From Streptococcus sp. 29887 (GTDB lineage: Bacteria > Bacillota > Bacilli > Lactobacillales > Streptococcaceae): a stretch of DNA of 64,000 nucleotides. Made by a program: the position numbers and the translations under genes. This document shows positions 15,918 through 25,507 of this stretch, one piece after another. Within the stretch, counting starts at the first letter, position 1; each line of letters begins with the position of its first letter. Below the pieces are notes generated by a model, which worked only from the letters and a program-made list of their open reading frames with translations, did no database searches and was not told where the DNA came from. The DNA is taken from positions 958,001-1,022,000 of the forward strand of contig NZ_CP118735.1 of the NCBI RefSeq assembly GCF_032595075.1, read 5' to 3'.

Positions 15918-17239
15918 CAGACCAACGGATTGACATTTTGAAGAATATTCTCTTGGACCTGCACAATGGTGCCAGCCCAGAGTCTGTTCAGGACCAGTTT
16001 AATCAGCATTTCACGGGAGTTTCTGCCTTGGAAATTTCCATGATGGAGCATGAACTTATATCTAGCGATACGGGCATCACTTTTGAAGACGTCATGAACC
16101 TTTGCAATATCCACGCCAACCTCTTCAAAGGAGCCATTGCAGATGTGGAAGTGGCGGATATGGATCAGGAAGGGCACCCTGTCTATGTCTTCAAGCAGGA
16201 AAACCTGGCACTGCGGGCAGCTCTCTTACGCATCCGCCGTATCATCGACCAGTATGAGCAGACAGAAGATGCGGAGCTGAAAGACCAGCTCCTGCAAGGC
16301 TTGACACGCCAGTTTGACCTCTTGGGACAGTTTGAAAACCACTATACCCGAAAGGAAAAGGTCTTCTTTCCGATCATGGAGCGGTACGGACACGATGCAC
16401 CGCCCAAGGTCATGTGGGGTGTGGACGATGAGATTCGCGATCTCTTCGAAACGGCTCGCAAAACCCTTGCAACAGGTGACATAGCAGCAACAAAAGCCCA
16501 TTTTGAAACCTTTGCCAAGGAATTTGAAGAGATGATGTTCAAGGAAGAGGCCATCCTTCTCATGATTTTGCTGGAGATTTTCACCCAGGACGACTGGCTC
16601 CAAGTGGCAGCGGACAGCGACGCCTACGGCTACGCCATTGTCAAGCCGACAGCCAAGTGGGTACCTCATCGGGAGGTTTTTGGGGAAATAGCAGAGCAGG
16701 AAGTAAATGCTGTTTCTCCGCAGCCAGCAGGACCAAATCAGCAGATTATCGACACGCCAGAAGGCCAGTTTACCATTACCTTCACACCCAAGGAAAAGTC
16801 AGAAACTGTTCAGGACAGAACCAGTCCGCAGACCTTCGGCAACGGTTATTTATCTGTTGAGCAAGCTAATCTTATCCTCAATCATTTACCACTGGAATTA
16901 ACCTTTGTCAACAAGGATGACATTTTCCAATATTACAATGACAGCCACCCTGTCGAAGACATGATTTTCAAACGAACGCCAAGCCAGATTGGACGCCATG
17001 TGGAGCTCTGCCATCCTCCCAAAATAGTGGATAAGGTCAAGAAGATTTTTGCCTTGCTCCGCACAGGACAAAAAGACCAGGTCACCATGTGGTTCAAGTC
17101 CGAGAGCATGGGCAAGTTTGTCTATGTGGTCTATAAGGCGGTGCGTGATGACCAAGGAGAGTTTCAAGGCGTTTTGGAGTATGTTCAGGATATTCAACCA
17201 TTTTTTGAGATTGATAGCGATTTTCATCGGGATATCTAA
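15914..17239 (+). CDS. DUF438 protein with hemerythrin and PAS domains
   Basis: A 441-residue protein: a DUF438 N-terminal domain, a hemerythrin HHE-type four-helix bundle (residues about 95-215, with [20 protein letters not shown] and [15 protein letters not shown]), and a C-terminal PAS-type domain ([36 protein letters not shown]). This arrangement suggests a cytoplasmic di-iron or haem/redox sensor, possibly responding to oxygen or nitric oxide; that is inference from domain families. It overlaps the DUF1858 gene. It is followed by a terminator and the truB promoter. Confidence 0.87.
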   Translation: MTDQRIDILKNILLDLHNGASPESVQDQFNQHFTGVSALEISMMEHELISSDTGITFEDVMNLCNIHANLFKGAIADVEVADMDQEGHPVYVFKQENLALRAALLRIRRIIDQYEQTEDAELKDQLLQGLTRQFDLLGQFENHYTRKEKVFFPIMERYGHDAPPKVMWGVDDEIRDLFETARKTLATGDIAATKAHFETFAKEFEEMMFKEEAILLMILLEIFTQDDWLQVAADSDAYGYAIVKPTAKWVPHREVFGEIAEQEVNAVSPQPAGPNQQIIDTPEGQFTITFTPKEKSETVQDRTSPQTFGNGYLSVEQANLILNHLPLELTFVNKDDIFQYYNDSHPVEDMIFKRTPSQIGRHVELCHPPKIVDKVKKIFALLRTGQKDQVTMWFKSESMGKFVYVVYKAVRDDQGEFQGVLEYVQDIQPFFEIDSDFHRDI

Positions 17240-17246
17240 ATCGTAT

Positions 17247-17272
17247 CGGACCGCCCACAAGAGCGGTCCTTT
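17247..17272 (+). terminator. terminator of the DUF2130-DUF438 block
   Basis: GGACCGC (17248-17254) pairs with GCGGTCC (17263-17269), followed by TTT. It abuts the truB promoter. Confidence 0.7.
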
Positions 17273-17273
17273 A

Positions 17274-17282
17274 TGTTATAAT
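17274..17282 (+). promoter_or_regulatory. extended -10 promoter of truB, leaderless start
   Basis: TGTTATAAT with TATAAT at 17277-17282. Only 6 bp (GAGAAC) separate it from the truB ATG at 17289, so the predicted transcript starts at or next to the start codon. There is no ribosome-binding site. Confidence 0.6.
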
Positions 17283-17288
17283 GAGAAC

Positions 17289-18182
17289 ATGATTTCAGGA
17301 ATTATTAATGTAAAAAAAGAGGCGGGGATGACCTCGCACGATGTTGTATTTAAGCTCCGCAAGATTTTGCAGGAGAAGAAGATTGGCCACGGTGGGACCT
17401 TGGATCCAGATGTGACAGGCGTTCTGCCTATCGCAGTCGGCAAGGCTACGCGCATGATTGAGTATATGCAGGAAGAGGGCAAGATTTACGAGGGGGAGAT
17501 TACTCTTGGCTACTCGACCACGACAGAAGATGCTTCGGGCGATATCGTCGAGCGGACACCTGTTCGGGAAATAGCAGAGCAGGCAGTTGATGAAGCCATG
17601 GCTAGCTTTGTAGGGACCATCACCCAAATTCCACCCATGTACTCAGCCGTTAAGGTCAAGGGCCGCAAACTCTACGAATACGCACGGGCGGGTGAAGAAG
17701 TCGAACGTCCTCAACGCCAAATCGACATTTACAGTTTTGAACGAACCAGCCCGATTGAGTTAGCAGATGACTGTGCACGATTCACCTTCCGAGTTCGCTG
17801 TGGCAAGGGAACCTATGTCCGTACCCTGTCTGTTGACTTGGGAGCTAAACTAGGCTACGCTAGCCATATGTCCAAGCTGGAGCGGACAAGATCGGCTGGT
17901 ATGCATTTATCAGATGCCCTGACAATTGACGAAATCGCTGACAAGGTGGCTCAAGCTGACTATTCCTTCCTTCGTCCCATTGAACAAGGAATTGGTGACT
18001 TGCCGATTGTTGATTTGACGATTGAACAAGTTATTGATGCCAGATTTGGTCGTTTTATAAGCTTAGATAGTCAGGCGAATTTGTTGGCAGGTTTTCATAA
18101 GGAGAAACTGGTGGCTATCCTAGAAAAACGTGACCAAGTCTATAAGCCTCGGAAGGTTTTTCTTGAAGAAGTTTTAGCCTAG
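17289..18182 (+). CDS. truB: tRNA pseudouridine(55) synthase
   Basis: A 297-residue enzyme that converts U55 to pseudouridine in the T-loop of tRNAs. The start [20 protein letters not shown] and [20 protein letters not shown] (with the catalytic Asp) are canonical, as is [19 protein letters not shown] chose the ATG at 17289 because it begins the conserved N-terminus; a longer frame to 17049 runs through the upstream gene. No Shine-Dalgarno is present and the -10 box is 6 bp upstream, suggesting leaderless translation. ribF follows after 19 bp. Confidence 0.95.
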   Translation: MISGIINVKKEAGMTSHDVVFKLRKILQEKKIGHGGTLDPDVTGVLPIAVGKATRMIEYMQEEGKIYEGEITLGYSTTTEDASGDIVERTPVREIAEQAVDEAMASFVGTITQIPPMYSAVKVKGRKLYEYARAGEEVERPQRQIDIYSFERTSPIELADDCARFTFRVRCGKGTYVRTLSVDLGAKLGYASHMSKLERTRSAGMHLSDALTIDEIADKVAQADYSFLRPIEQGIGDLPIVDLTIEQVIDARFGRFISLDSQANLLAGFHKEKLVAILEKRDQVYKPRKVFLEEVLA

Positions 18183-18185
18183 TTG

Positions 18186-18194
18186 TGATAAAAT
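18186..18194 (+). promoter_or_regulatory. putative extended -10 promoter of ribF, leaderless start
   Basis: TGATAAAAT with TAAAAT at 18189-18194, 7 bp before the ribF ATG. No ribosome-binding site is seen. Weaker than the truB case because ribF may also be read from truB. Confidence 0.45.
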
Positions 18195-18201
18195 AAACAC
18201 T

Positions 18202-19125
18202 ATGAAGATTAGAACGATTAAAAATTATCAAGAACTCTATCAGGAAGAGCCGACTGTTTTGGTTCTAGGTTATTTTGATGGCATTCATATGGGGCACAAG
18301 GCACTCCTGGACCGAGCTAGGAAGGTGGCGGATGAAAAGGGTTTGTCGGTGACCGTACTGACCTTTCCAGAGTCCCCTCGCCTAGCCTTTGCTCGTTTCG
18401 CTCCAGAGCTCTTGCTTCATTTGACCAGTCAAGAGGAACGCTATCGCCTCCTAGAAACATACGGTGTGGATCAGCTGGTTTTGACCAAATTTACCAGTGA
18501 ATTTGCCAGTAACACCCCCCAGCAGTTTTTGGACCGCTACATAAGAGGTCTTAATGCCCAGGTCTTGGTGGCTGGTTTTGATTATCATTTCGGCAATTGC
18601 AGAGCAGATGTCCAGGATTTGACCAGTCTATTTGATGGGCAGGTTGAAATCGTAGAAGAAGTCTGTCTAGATGGAGAAAAGGTATCGTCTACCCGTATCA
18701 GACAAGCCATTCAAGTAGGAAATGTTGCATTAGCCAATCGTCTGTTAGGCTATACTTTTATGACGGAAGGAATTGTGGTGCATGGGGATGCCAGAGGCCG
18801 CACAATCGGCTATCCTACAGCAAATCTGGCTCCATTTGACCGAGTACATTTGCCATCAGAAGGGGTCTATGTAGCCGATGTTGAAGTGGATGGCAGACGC
18901 TATCGTGCCATGACAAGCGTTGGAAAAAATGTCACTTTTGACGGAACAGACATGCGGATTGAGGCCCATATTTTTGGATTTGACCGCTTTATTTACGGTG
19001 AAAAAATCACTATTTTCTGGCTCGAAAAAATTCGCGACATGGTCAAATTTGATGGCATTGATAGCCTAATGGAACAGATGAAGTTGGATGAAGTATTCGC
19101 TCTGCAATGGGGGGAAAATGATTAA
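18202..19125 (+). CDS. ribF: bifunctional riboflavin kinase / FAD synthetase
   Basis: A 307-residue cytoplasmic enzyme that phosphorylates riboflavin to FMN and adenylates FMN to FAD. The N-terminal nucleotidyltransferase domain has LGYFDGIHMGHKALL and SSTRIRQAI; the C-terminal kinase domain has GRTIGYPTANLAP and EGVYVADVEVDG, with the catalytic Glu region MRIEAHIFGFD. The ATG has no Shine-Dalgarno sequence. The next gene, a K+ channel, overlaps its stop codon by 8 bp. Confidence 0.95.
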   Translation: MKIRTIKNYQELYQEEPTVLVLGYFDGIHMGHKALLDRARKVADEKGLSVTVLTFPESPRLAFARFAPELLLHLTSQEERYRLLETYGVDQLVLTKFTSEFASNTPQQFLDRYIRGLNAQVLVAGFDYHFGNCRADVQDLTSLFDGQVEIVEEVCLDGEKVSSTRIRQAIQVGNVALANRLLGYTFMTEGIVVHGDARGRTIGYPTANLAPFDRVHLPSEGVYVADVEVDGRRYRAMTSVGKNVTFDGTDMRIEAHIFGFDRFIYGEKITIFWLEKIRDMVKFDGIDSLMEQMKLDEVFALQWGEND

Positions 19126-19855
19126 AAGAATAATTCAAGATCCCCGATATGAAAAAGGGATGACCTATCTAGCTATCGTTTATGTTTTTTTGATTATTCT
19201 TGAGCTGATAGATGCCAGTATTGCAAGTTCGGCTGGCTATAACGCCTTAGACTGGCTACTTTGGTTTATCTTCGTCTGTGACTACTTTGTCAACCTCTAT
19301 TATGCAGATGATAGTATAGACTACATTCAAACCCATATTTTAGAATTGATTGCGATTATTCCTTTCGATTCCGTCTTTAGTTTTCTTCGTTTGGGGCGTT
19401 TGGCTCGGCTATTTAGGTTGGTCAAGGTGGCTCGCATTTTTGCCCTTTCCAATCGTTTTTGGAATACGGTTAATAGGCTCTTACATACTAACAGTTTGTC
19501 CAAGGTCTTGATGTTAAACCTTTCAGCCGTTTTGACTGCTAGCGTCCTGTTATCAGCCATTGAAGGCAAATCCTTTTTTGACGCAGTTTGGTGGTCTATT
19601 GTTACCATGACAACCGTGGGTTATGGGGATATTGTTCCCCAAGATACCATTTCAAAAGTAATTGCCATCCTTTTGATGTTGGTCGGAATTAGTACCTTTG
19701 GTATGGTGACTTCGACCATTACCCGCTTTTTCTCTGAAACAGAAAAAGAAACCAAGTTGGATTTATTGCTTTCAAAAATGGATGAACAAACAGAGATAAT
19801 CAAGCGATTAGAAGCTAAAATAGAAGCTTTAGAAAAATTAAGAGAATTAGACTAA
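19118..19855 (+). CDS. voltage-gated-type potassium channel
   Basis: A 245-residue six-helix ion channel. S4 carries regularly spaced arginines (RLGRLARLFRLVKVARI) and the selectivity filter is TMTTVGYGDI in the pore loop, marking potassium. After S6 (VGISTFGMVTSTITRFF) there is a C-terminal coiled coil (LLSKMDEQTEIIKRLEAKIE) likely for tetramer assembly. I chose the ATG at 19118, with GGGG upstream, overlapping ribF. No regulatory cytoplasmic domain (RCK) is present. Confidence 0.92.
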   Translation: MIKRIIQDPRYEKGMTYLAIVYVFLIILELIDASIASSAGYNALDWLLWFIFVCDYFVNLYYADDSIDYIQTHILELIAIIPFDSVFSFLRLGRLARLFRLVKVARIFALSNRFWNTVNRLLHTNSLSKVLMLNLSAVLTASVLLSAIEGKSFFDAVWWSIVTMTTVGYGDIVPQDTISKVIAILLMLVGISTFGMVTSTITRFFSETEKETKLDLLLSKMDEQTEIIKRLEAKIEALEKLRELD

Positions 19856-19863
19856 AATTCCTA

Positions 19864-19892
19864 TTGAAAACTGAGCTAAAATGCATTATAAT
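19864..19892 (+). promoter_or_regulatory. promoter of the Spx-family gene
   Basis: TTGAAA (19864-19869), a 17-bp spacer and TATAAT (19887-19892): a near-consensus promoter 37 bp before the ATG. Confidence 0.8.
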
Positions 19893-19928
19893 AGACTTGT
19901 AGGATAATGTAGAAGGGGGGATTAGTGG

Positions 19929-20330
19929 ATGATTACGTTATTTTTATCACCGAGTTGTACCAGTTGCCGTAAGGCGCGTGCTTGGTTGACCAGTCACGAA
20001 GTCCCTTTTGTTGAACACAATATCATGACCAGCCCTTTGACGGCGGATGAACTGAAAAAAATATTGGCTTTGACTGAAAATGGAACAGATGATTTGATTT
20101 CTACTCGTTCCAAGGTTTTTCAAAAGCTGAATATTGATGTAGATGAGTTGTCCATTAAACAGTTGATTGAGCTGATTGAACTTTACCCAAGTCTTTTGCG
20201 CCGTCCCATTATTTTGGACGAGAAACGGATGCAAATCGGTTTCAATGAAGATGAAATTCGTGCATTCTTACCACGCAAATACCGCAAGCAAGAACTAAAA
20301 AATGCTACATTGAGGGCAGAAATCGGATAA
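19929..20330 (+). CDS. spxA: Spx/ArsC-family transcriptional regulator
   Basis: A 133-residue thioredoxin-fold protein. The redox pair is CTSC near the N-terminus ([17 protein letters not shown]), and [17 protein letters not shown] contains the Arg-Pro motif of Spx/ArsC. Length and C-terminus fit the streptococcal SpxA paralogues, which bind the RNA polymerase alpha subunit under thiol or oxidative stress rather than reduce arsenate. Which of the two usual paralogues (SpxA1 or SpxA2) this is I cannot decide. GGGGGG precedes the start. Confidence 0.9.
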   Translation: MITLFLSPSCTSCRKARAWLTSHEVPFVEHNIMTSPLTADELKKILALTENGTDDLISTRSKVFQKLNIDVDELSIKQLIELIELYPSLLRRPIILDEKRMQIGFNEDEIRAFLPRKYRKQELKNATLRAEIG

Positions 20331-20350
20331 GAAAGATAGATTTAGAAGAT

Positions 20351-20629
20351 ATGAACAAAAATTATTCATATCCACTTGATTTTTCGTGGAGCACAGAGGA
20401 GATTTCCTCCGTGCTTTCTTTTTTAAATCAGGTGGAGGCAGCCTATGAAAAAGGTGCGGATGCAAGTGCTATCCTTACCAGCTATAAAGAATTTAAGGAT
20501 GTTGTAAAGAGTAAGGGGCAGGAGCGCCAGATTGATCGAGAATTTGAAGAAGTATCTGGCTATTCCACTTATCAAGTTATCAAGGCTGCTAAGGAGAAAG
20601 GGAAAGGGGTTGTCCGTCTTGGAAACTAA
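20351..20629 (+). CDS. UPF0223 family protein
   Basis: A 92-residue soluble helical protein: [20 protein letters not shown] at the start, [12 protein letters not shown] and [20 protein letters not shown] in the middle. Its function is unknown. In firmicutes UPF0223 genes commonly sit between an spx-like and an inositol-phosphatase-like gene, as here. Its stop overlaps the next gene's start region by 11 bp. Confidence 0.88.
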   Translation: MNKNYSYPLDFSWSTEEISSVLSFLNQVEAAYEKGADASAILTSYKEFKDVVKSKGQERQIDREFEEVSGYSTYQVIKAAKEKGKGVVRLGN

Positions 20630-21377
20630 GTATCGCTTAGCCCAATCGCTTGTTTTGGCTGCAGGGGATTTCTTACGTCAGCATTTAGATGATCAATTGG
20701 AAATTGAAGAAAAGGCTAGTGCCAGAGATTTGGTGACCCACTTGGACAAGGAAGTTCAAGATTACCTTACTAAGAAACTTAAAACAAATTATCCCAAAGA
20801 CTTCATTTTTGGTGAAGAAGGTGGCGACGTCAGTTCTATTTCACAGGGAAATGTATGGGTCATCGATCCGATTGATGGAACTAGCAATTTTATTGCACAG
20901 AAAAATGATTTTGCCATTATGGTCGCCTATTTTGAAAACGGAGTTGGACAGTTTGGTCTGATTTATGATGTGATACAGGACAAGTTGTTTCACGGAGGTG
21001 GAAACTTTCTAGTATGTTGCAATGAGGAGCCGTTAAAGCAACAGACATTTGCTCCCCTCCAGCAAAGTCTGATGGGCTTGAATGCTCAACTCTACGCAGC
21101 TAATCAACATGGCTTGGCTGACCTAGCAAATCAGACTTTAGGCACACGGTCAGTTGGCAGTGCAGGTATTGGATTTTCCCATGTTTTAGAAGGAAGGTTA
21201 TTTGCCTACGCTTCCTATTTGTATCCATGGGATTATGCTGCAGCAAGTATTCTTGGACAAGGTTTGGGATTTAGTTTACTGAGCTTGGAAGCAGAAGTGC
21301 CTTCATTTGATAAGAGAGAACATGTTGTCCTCGTTGCCAATCAGCACTTAGAAGAAGTGAAGAGGTATTTATTCTAA
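20619..21377 (+). CDS. inositol monophosphatase family protein
   Basis: A 252-residue sugar/inositol-phosphatase fold protein. Metal-binding motifs are seen: [21 protein letters not shown] (D-x-x-D-G-T) and the late WDYAAASIL. The start is a TTG at 20619 (9 bp after AGGGG); there is no upstream ATG except one at 20532 inside the previous gene. A TTG at 20610 is an alternative. The substrate may be inositol phosphate, PAP or FBP; the sequence does not decide. Confidence 0.85.
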   Translation: METKYRLAQSLVLAAGDFLRQHLDDQLEIEEKASARDLVTHLDKEVQDYLTKKLKTNYPKDFIFGEEGGDVSSISQGNVWVIDPIDGTSNFIAQKNDFAIMVAYFENGVGQFGLIYDVIQDKLFHGGGNFLVCCNEEPLKQQTFAPLQQSLMGLNAQLYAANQHGLADLANQTLGTRSVGSAGIGFSHVLEGRLFAYASYLYPWDYAAASILGQGLGFSLLSLEAEVPSFDKREHVVLVANQHLEEVKRYLF

Positions 21378-22678
21378 TGCAATTACCACAGGATTTTATT
21401 GATAAATATAGTGATTTGCTTGGTCCAGAAGCCCAAGCATTTTTTGAGAGTTTTGATGAGCCAGCTATTTCAGGTTTTCGGACAAATCCCTTGAAGGAAC
21501 ATCAAGTCACTTTTGACCAACCAATTCCAGATATGCCTTGGTCTTACTATGGTAAAGTTTCAGGGAAATCGCCTGAACACGTGACTGGTTTGGTCTATTC
21601 ACAAGAACCAGCTGCCCAAGTAGTAGGACAGGTTGCTAGTCCTGAAAAGGGAATGAAGGTCTTGGATCTGGCTGCTGCACCGGGTGGAAAATCAACCCAC
21701 CTGCTTTCTTATCTGGACAATACCGGACTGCTAGTGAGTAATGAAATTTCAAGCAAACGGGCAAAAATTCTAGCTGAAAACATTGAACGCTTTGGAGCAA
21801 GAAATGTAGTCGTGACCAATGAGTCTGCCGACCGCTTGACCAAGGTCTTTCCAGCCTATTTTGACATGATTGTTTTAGATGCTCCTTGTTCCGGGGAAGG
21901 GATGTTCAGAAAGGATCCAGCGGCCATTCAATATTGGTCAAAAGACTATCCAGCCCAGTGTGCTAGCCTACAGCGAGAAATTTTAGAATCCGCTTTAGAA
22001 ATGCTGGCTCCAGAAGGTCAGTTAATATACTCGACCTGTACTTGGTCACCAGAGGAAAATGAAGAAATTGTCGCTTGGCTATTGGAGAATTATGAGCTAG
22101 AGTTGCTTGATATTCCCAAAATCAATGGCATGACAGAAGGTATTGGCTACCCTCAAACGGCTCGCATGTACCCCCATCATTTTGCAGGAGAGGGGCAGTT
22201 TGTAGCCAAGTTTAGATATAGAGGTGAAGCCAAGCAGAAAAAAATGAAGCCAGGAAAATCAAACTTAAATAGAGAACAACAAGCTCTCTGGAAAGAATTT
22301 GAGCAGAAACATTTAACTGTTCAATTGTCCGGTTTGTTACAGGTTTTTGGAGATAATCTTTATCTCTTGCCTGATGGATTGCCAGATTTGTCTAAAGTTA
22401 AGATTGCACGGAATGGACTTCATTTGGGCACTTTCAAGAAGAAACGCTTTGAACCCAGTTTCGCCTTGGGTCTGGCGCTGCATAGTTCAGAAGTCAAGCA
22501 TAGAGTTGACATCAGCTTAGATGATTTTCCAGCCTATGTTTCTGGACAAACTGTTGCAGTTTCTAAAGATCTACCTAATGGTTGGTATCAGGTTGCAGTT
22601 CAAGGAAACGGTCTAGGATTTGCGAAAATTGTTTCAGGAACCCTTAAAAATGCCTTTCCTAAGGGCTTGAGATTTTAG
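21377..22678 (+). CDS. RsmF/RsmB-type 16S rRNA 5-methylcytosine methyltransferase
   Basis: A 433-residue SAM-dependent rRNA methyltransferase. The SAM loop is VLDLAAAPGGKSTH; the two catalytic cysteines are in LDAPCSGEGMFRKD and YSTCTWSPEENE. A C-terminal PUA-like/RsmF extension follows. It starts on the stop codon of the previous gene (TAATG). The target is probably 16S rRNA by family; the exact position is not readable. Confidence 0.92.
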   Translation: MQLPQDFIDKYSDLLGPEAQAFFESFDEPAISGFRTNPLKEHQVTFDQPIPDMPWSYYGKVSGKSPEHVTGLVYSQEPAAQVVGQVASPEKGMKVLDLAAAPGGKSTHLLSYLDNTGLLVSNEISSKRAKILAENIERFGARNVVVTNESADRLTKVFPAYFDMIVLDAPCSGEGMFRKDPAAIQYWSKDYPAQCASLQREILESALEMLAPEGQLIYSTCTWSPEENEEIVAWLLENYELELLDIPKINGMTEGIGYPQTARMYPHHFAGEGQFVAKFRYRGEAKQKKMKPGKSNLNREQQALWKEFEQKHLTVQLSGLLQVFGDNLYLLPDGLPDLSKVKIARNGLHLGTFKKKRFEPSFALGLALHSSEVKHRVDISLDDFPAYVSGQTVAVSKDLPNGWYQVAVQGNGLGFAKIVSGTLKNAFPKGLRF

Positions 22679-22699
22679 TTGAAAATAAGCAGATTTTTT

Positions 22700-22728
22700 T
22701 TGCAACTTGTCTTTTTATATGATATAGT
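22700..22728 (+). promoter_or_regulatory. promoter of the pst operon
   Basis: TTGCAA (22700-22705), a 17-bp spacer, TATAGT (22723-22728) with an upstream TGA (extended -10). The 5' leader is about 80 nt. Confidence 0.65.
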
Positions 22729-22754
22729 GGATGAGTGGAAATAACTTGTAAATT

Positions 22755-22771
22755 CCTTGTAAAATACAAGG
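22755..22771 (+). promoter_or_regulatory. palindromic hairpin in the pstS leader
   Basis: CCTTGTA (22755-22761), AAA, TACAAGG (22765-22771). It is in the predicted 5' leader, 45 bp before the pstS ATG; it could be an RNA hairpin or a protein-binding site. A start-stop ATGTAA (22798-22803) follows an AAAAGGAG at 22778. Confidence 0.45.
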
Positions 22772-22816
22772 AAATCAAAAGGAGATTCCACTGAAAAATG
22801 TAAAGGAAATAACGAA

Positions 22817-23686
22817 ATGAAAAAAAAGCAGAAGCTTGGAATTGCAGCTTTGTTTCTTTTGAGTAGTGTAGCTCTTGCTGGTTGTTCCTCATGGATTGAC
22901 CGTGGAGAGTCTATTACTGCAGTCGGTTCTACAGCCCTTCAACCTCTAGTTGAAGCCGCAGCAGATGAATTCGGTAGTGTCAATATCGGAAAATCTGTTA
23001 ACGTTCAAGGTGGTGGATCAGGTACTGGCTTGTCACAGGTTCAGTCTGGGGCGGTTCAGATTGGAAATTCAGACGTATTTGCGGAAGAGAAGGACGGTAT
23101 CGATGCTAGCAAATTGGTCGACCATCAGGTTGCCGTAGCAGGTCTAGCTGTTATTGTCAATGAAAAGGTAACAGTTGACGATATTACCACAGAAGATCTC
23201 CGTAAGATTTTCACTGGTGAGATTACCAACTGGAAGGAGCTTGGTGGCAAGGATTTGGAAATTTCCATCATCAACCGTGCAGCAAGTTCTGGTTCTCGTG
23301 CAACCTTTGATACAGTCATCATGGATGGACAAGCAGCTGCTCAAAGTCAAGAACAGGACTCAAACGGGATGGTTAAGTCTATTGTAGCTCAAACACCGGG
23401 TGCGATTTCTTACTTGTCGTTTGCTTATGTAGATGATTCAGTTAAGACAATTAAGTTGAACGGCTTTGCTCCAACAACTGAAAACGTAGCAACCAACGCT
23501 TGGCCAATCTGGTCTTACGAGCATATGTATACTAAGGGGGAGCCAACTGAATTGACAGAGGAATTTTTGGACTACATGATGTCAGATGAAGTTCAAGATG
23601 GTATCGTTGAAAGCATGGGCTATATCTCTATCAATGATATGAAGGTTGAAAAGAGTGCTGATGGCACGGTGACAGAGAAGGAGTAA
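22817..23686 (+). CDS. pstS: phosphate ABC transporter substrate-binding lipoprotein
   Basis: A 289-residue high-affinity phosphate-binding lipoprotein. The signal peptide ends in a LAGC lipobox (Cys22 or nearby). The mature protein has [32 protein letters not shown] and [13 protein letters not shown], the conserved phosphate-contact blocks. AAGGAAATAAC precedes the ATG. It leads the pstSCAB-phoU operon; low phosphate is the expected inducer, though no two-component regulator gene is next to it here. Confidence 0.94.
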   Translation: MKKKQKLGIAALFLLSSVALAGCSSWIDRGESITAVGSTALQPLVEAAADEFGSVNIGKSVNVQGGGSGTGLSQVQSGAVQIGNSDVFAEEKDGIDASKLVDHQVAVAGLAVIVNEKVTVDDITTEDLRKIFTGEITNWKELGGKDLEISIINRAASSGSRATFDTVIMDGQAAAQSQEQDSNGMVKSIVAQTPGAISYLSFAYVDDSVKTIKLNGFAPTTENVATNAWPIWSYEHMYTKGEPTELTEEFLDYMMSDEVQDGIVESMGYISINDMKVEKSADGTVTEKE

Positions 23687-23688
23687 GC

Positions 23689-24606
23689 ATGAAAAACGAA
23701 CAACTAGCTAAAGAATTATCTTCTCCGTCTAAGAACTCTCGCTTGGAGAAGTTTGGTAAGGTTATTACCTTCCTTTGCCTATCGCTGATTGTCTTTATCG
23801 TTGCCATGATTTTGATTTTCGTTGCGCAACGTGGTTTATCGACTTTCTTTGTGGATGGTGTAAGCATCACTGATTTCTTGTTTGGGAGCAAGTGGGAACC
23901 AAGCTCGAAAATATTTGGTGCTCTTCCGATGATTTCAGGTTCTTTCATCGTTACGATTTTGTCAGCTATCGTAGCAACACCAATTGCTATCGGTGCAGCA
24001 GTTTTCATGACAGAAATTTCACCTAAGCGTGGTGCTAAGATCTTGCAACCTGTTATCGAGCTTCTAGTCGGAATTCCGTCAGTAGTATATGGTTTCATTG
24101 GTTTGCAAGTGGTTGTGCCTTTTGTACGCTCAATCTTCGGTGGTACTGGTTTTGGTATCTTGTCAGGGGTATTTGTCCTCTTTGTCATGATTTTACCAAC
24201 AGTAACCTTTATGACGGTCGATAGTTTGCGTGCGGTGCCTCGTCACTACCGTGAAGCAAGTTTGGCAATGGGTGCAACTCGTTGGCAGACAATTTGGCGC
24301 GTTATCTTGAATGCCGCTAAACCAGGTATTTTCACGGCCGTAATCTTCGGAATGGCGCGTGCCTTCGGTGAAGCCTTGGCGATTCAGATGGTAGTTGGTA
24401 ACTCAGCGGTTATCCCAACTTCTCTCACAACGCCTGCAGCGACCTTGACTTCTGTATTGACTATGGGTATTGGTAATACGGTTATGGGAACAGTTCAAAA
24501 CAATGTTCTTTGGTCCTTGGCCCTTGTCTTGCTCTTGATGAGCCTTATCTTTAACATGATTATGAAATTTATTACGAGAGAGGGTAAGAAAAACTATGCA
24601 CGCTAA
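23689..24606 (+). CDS. pstC: phosphate ABC transporter permease PstC
   Basis: A 305-residue permease, one of two membrane subunits of the phosphate importer. Six membrane helices and the coupling-loop block YREASLAMGATRWQTIWRVI are present, with ELLVGIPSVVYGFIGL upstream as in PstC. It starts 2 bp after pstS and overlaps pstA by 11 bp. Confidence 0.93.
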   Translation: MKNEQLAKELSSPSKNSRLEKFGKVITFLCLSLIVFIVAMILIFVAQRGLSTFFVDGVSITDFLFGSKWEPSSKIFGALPMISGSFIVTILSAIVATPIAIGAAVFMTEISPKRGAKILQPVIELLVGIPSVVYGFIGLQVVVPFVRSIFGGTGFGILSGVFVLFVMILPTVTFMTVDSLRAVPRHYREASLAMGATRWQTIWRVILNAAKPGIFTAVIFGMARAFGEALAIQMVVGNSAVIPTSLTTPAATLTSVLTMGIGNTVMGTVQNNVLWSLALVLLLMSLIFNMIMKFITREGKKNYAR

Positions 24607-25483
24607 AAAATTCGATAAATTGGCGACTGGTATTCTTTACTCCATCGCTACGGTGATTGTTGTTATTTTGACATCACTTATTCTCTATATCTTGCTCCGT
24701 GGTTTGCCACATGTTGACTGGCATTTCTTGACCAGCAAATCATCTTCATATAAAGCTGGTGGTGGTATCGGAATTCAGCTCTACAACTCATTCTTCCTAT
24801 TGGTTGTGACGCTCTTGATTTCTGTTCCCTTGTCAACAGGTGCAGGCATTTACTTGGCAGAATATGCAAAGAAAGGTCCTTTGACAAACTTCATCCGTAC
24901 CTGTATTGAGATTTTGTCATCTCTCCCATCAGTGGTTGTAGGTTTGTTTGGTTACTTGATTTTCGTAGTGCAGTTTGAGTATGGTTTCTCCATCTTGTCA
25001 GGAGCTTTGGCTCTTACAGTATTTAACCTGCCACAGATGACCCGTAACGTTGAGGATAGTCTTCGTCACGTTCACCATACGCAACGTGAAGCTGGTTTGG
25101 CCCTTGGTTTATCACGTTGGGAAACAGTACTTCACGTTGTTATTCCAGAAGCACTGCCTGGTATTGTTACTGGTATCGTCTTGGCATCTGGTCGTATCTT
25201 TGGTGAAGCAGCTGCCCTCATCTATACAGCAGGTCAATCAGCACCAGCCCTTGACTGGTCAAACTGGAATCCATTGAGTGTTACGAGTCCGATTTCTATC
25301 TTCCGTCAATCTGAAACCCTTGCAGTTCACATTTGGAAGGTAAACAGCGAAGGGACTATCCCAGATGCAACTCAAGTGTCAGCTGGTTCAGCAGCCATCC
25401 TCTTGGTATTCATCTTGATTTTCAACCTTTCAGCTCGTTATATCGGTAAGAAACTTCATGCGAAAATGACTTCAGCAGCTTAG
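24596..25483 (+). CDS. pstA: phosphate ABC transporter permease PstA
   Basis: A 295-residue permease that pairs with PstC. It has about six membrane helices, the EILSSLPSVVVGLFGYLIF segment and the coupling loop REAGLALGLSRWETVLHVVI. The ATG overlaps the end of pstC; the first pstB gene follows after 24 bp with an AAGGAG site. Confidence 0.93.
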   Translation: MHAKKFDKLATGILYSIATVIVVILTSLILYILLRGLPHVDWHFLTSKSSSYKAGGGIGIQLYNSFFLLVVTLLISVPLSTGAGIYLAEYAKKGPLTNFIRTCIEILSSLPSVVVGLFGYLIFVVQFEYGFSILSGALALTVFNLPQMTRNVEDSLRHVHHTQREAGLALGLSRWETVLHVVIPEALPGIVTGIVLASGRIFGEAAALIYTAGQSAPALDWSNWNPLSVTSPISIFRQSETLAVHIWKVNSEGTIPDATQVSAGSAAILLVFILIFNLSARYIGKKLHAKMTSAA

Positions 25484-25507
25484 AAGTCTGACTTATAAGG
25501 AGAAAAA

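Noticed and set aside
17049-17288. N-terminal extension of truB
   Set aside because: The extension is out of frame within the DUF438 gene and crosses its terminator and the truB -10 box.
23631-24188. A 185-codon open frame on the minus strand
   Set aside because: It is antisense to pstS-pstC and rich in Lys, Pro and Thr, as expected from the complement of a membrane-protein gene. No ribosome-binding site or motif.
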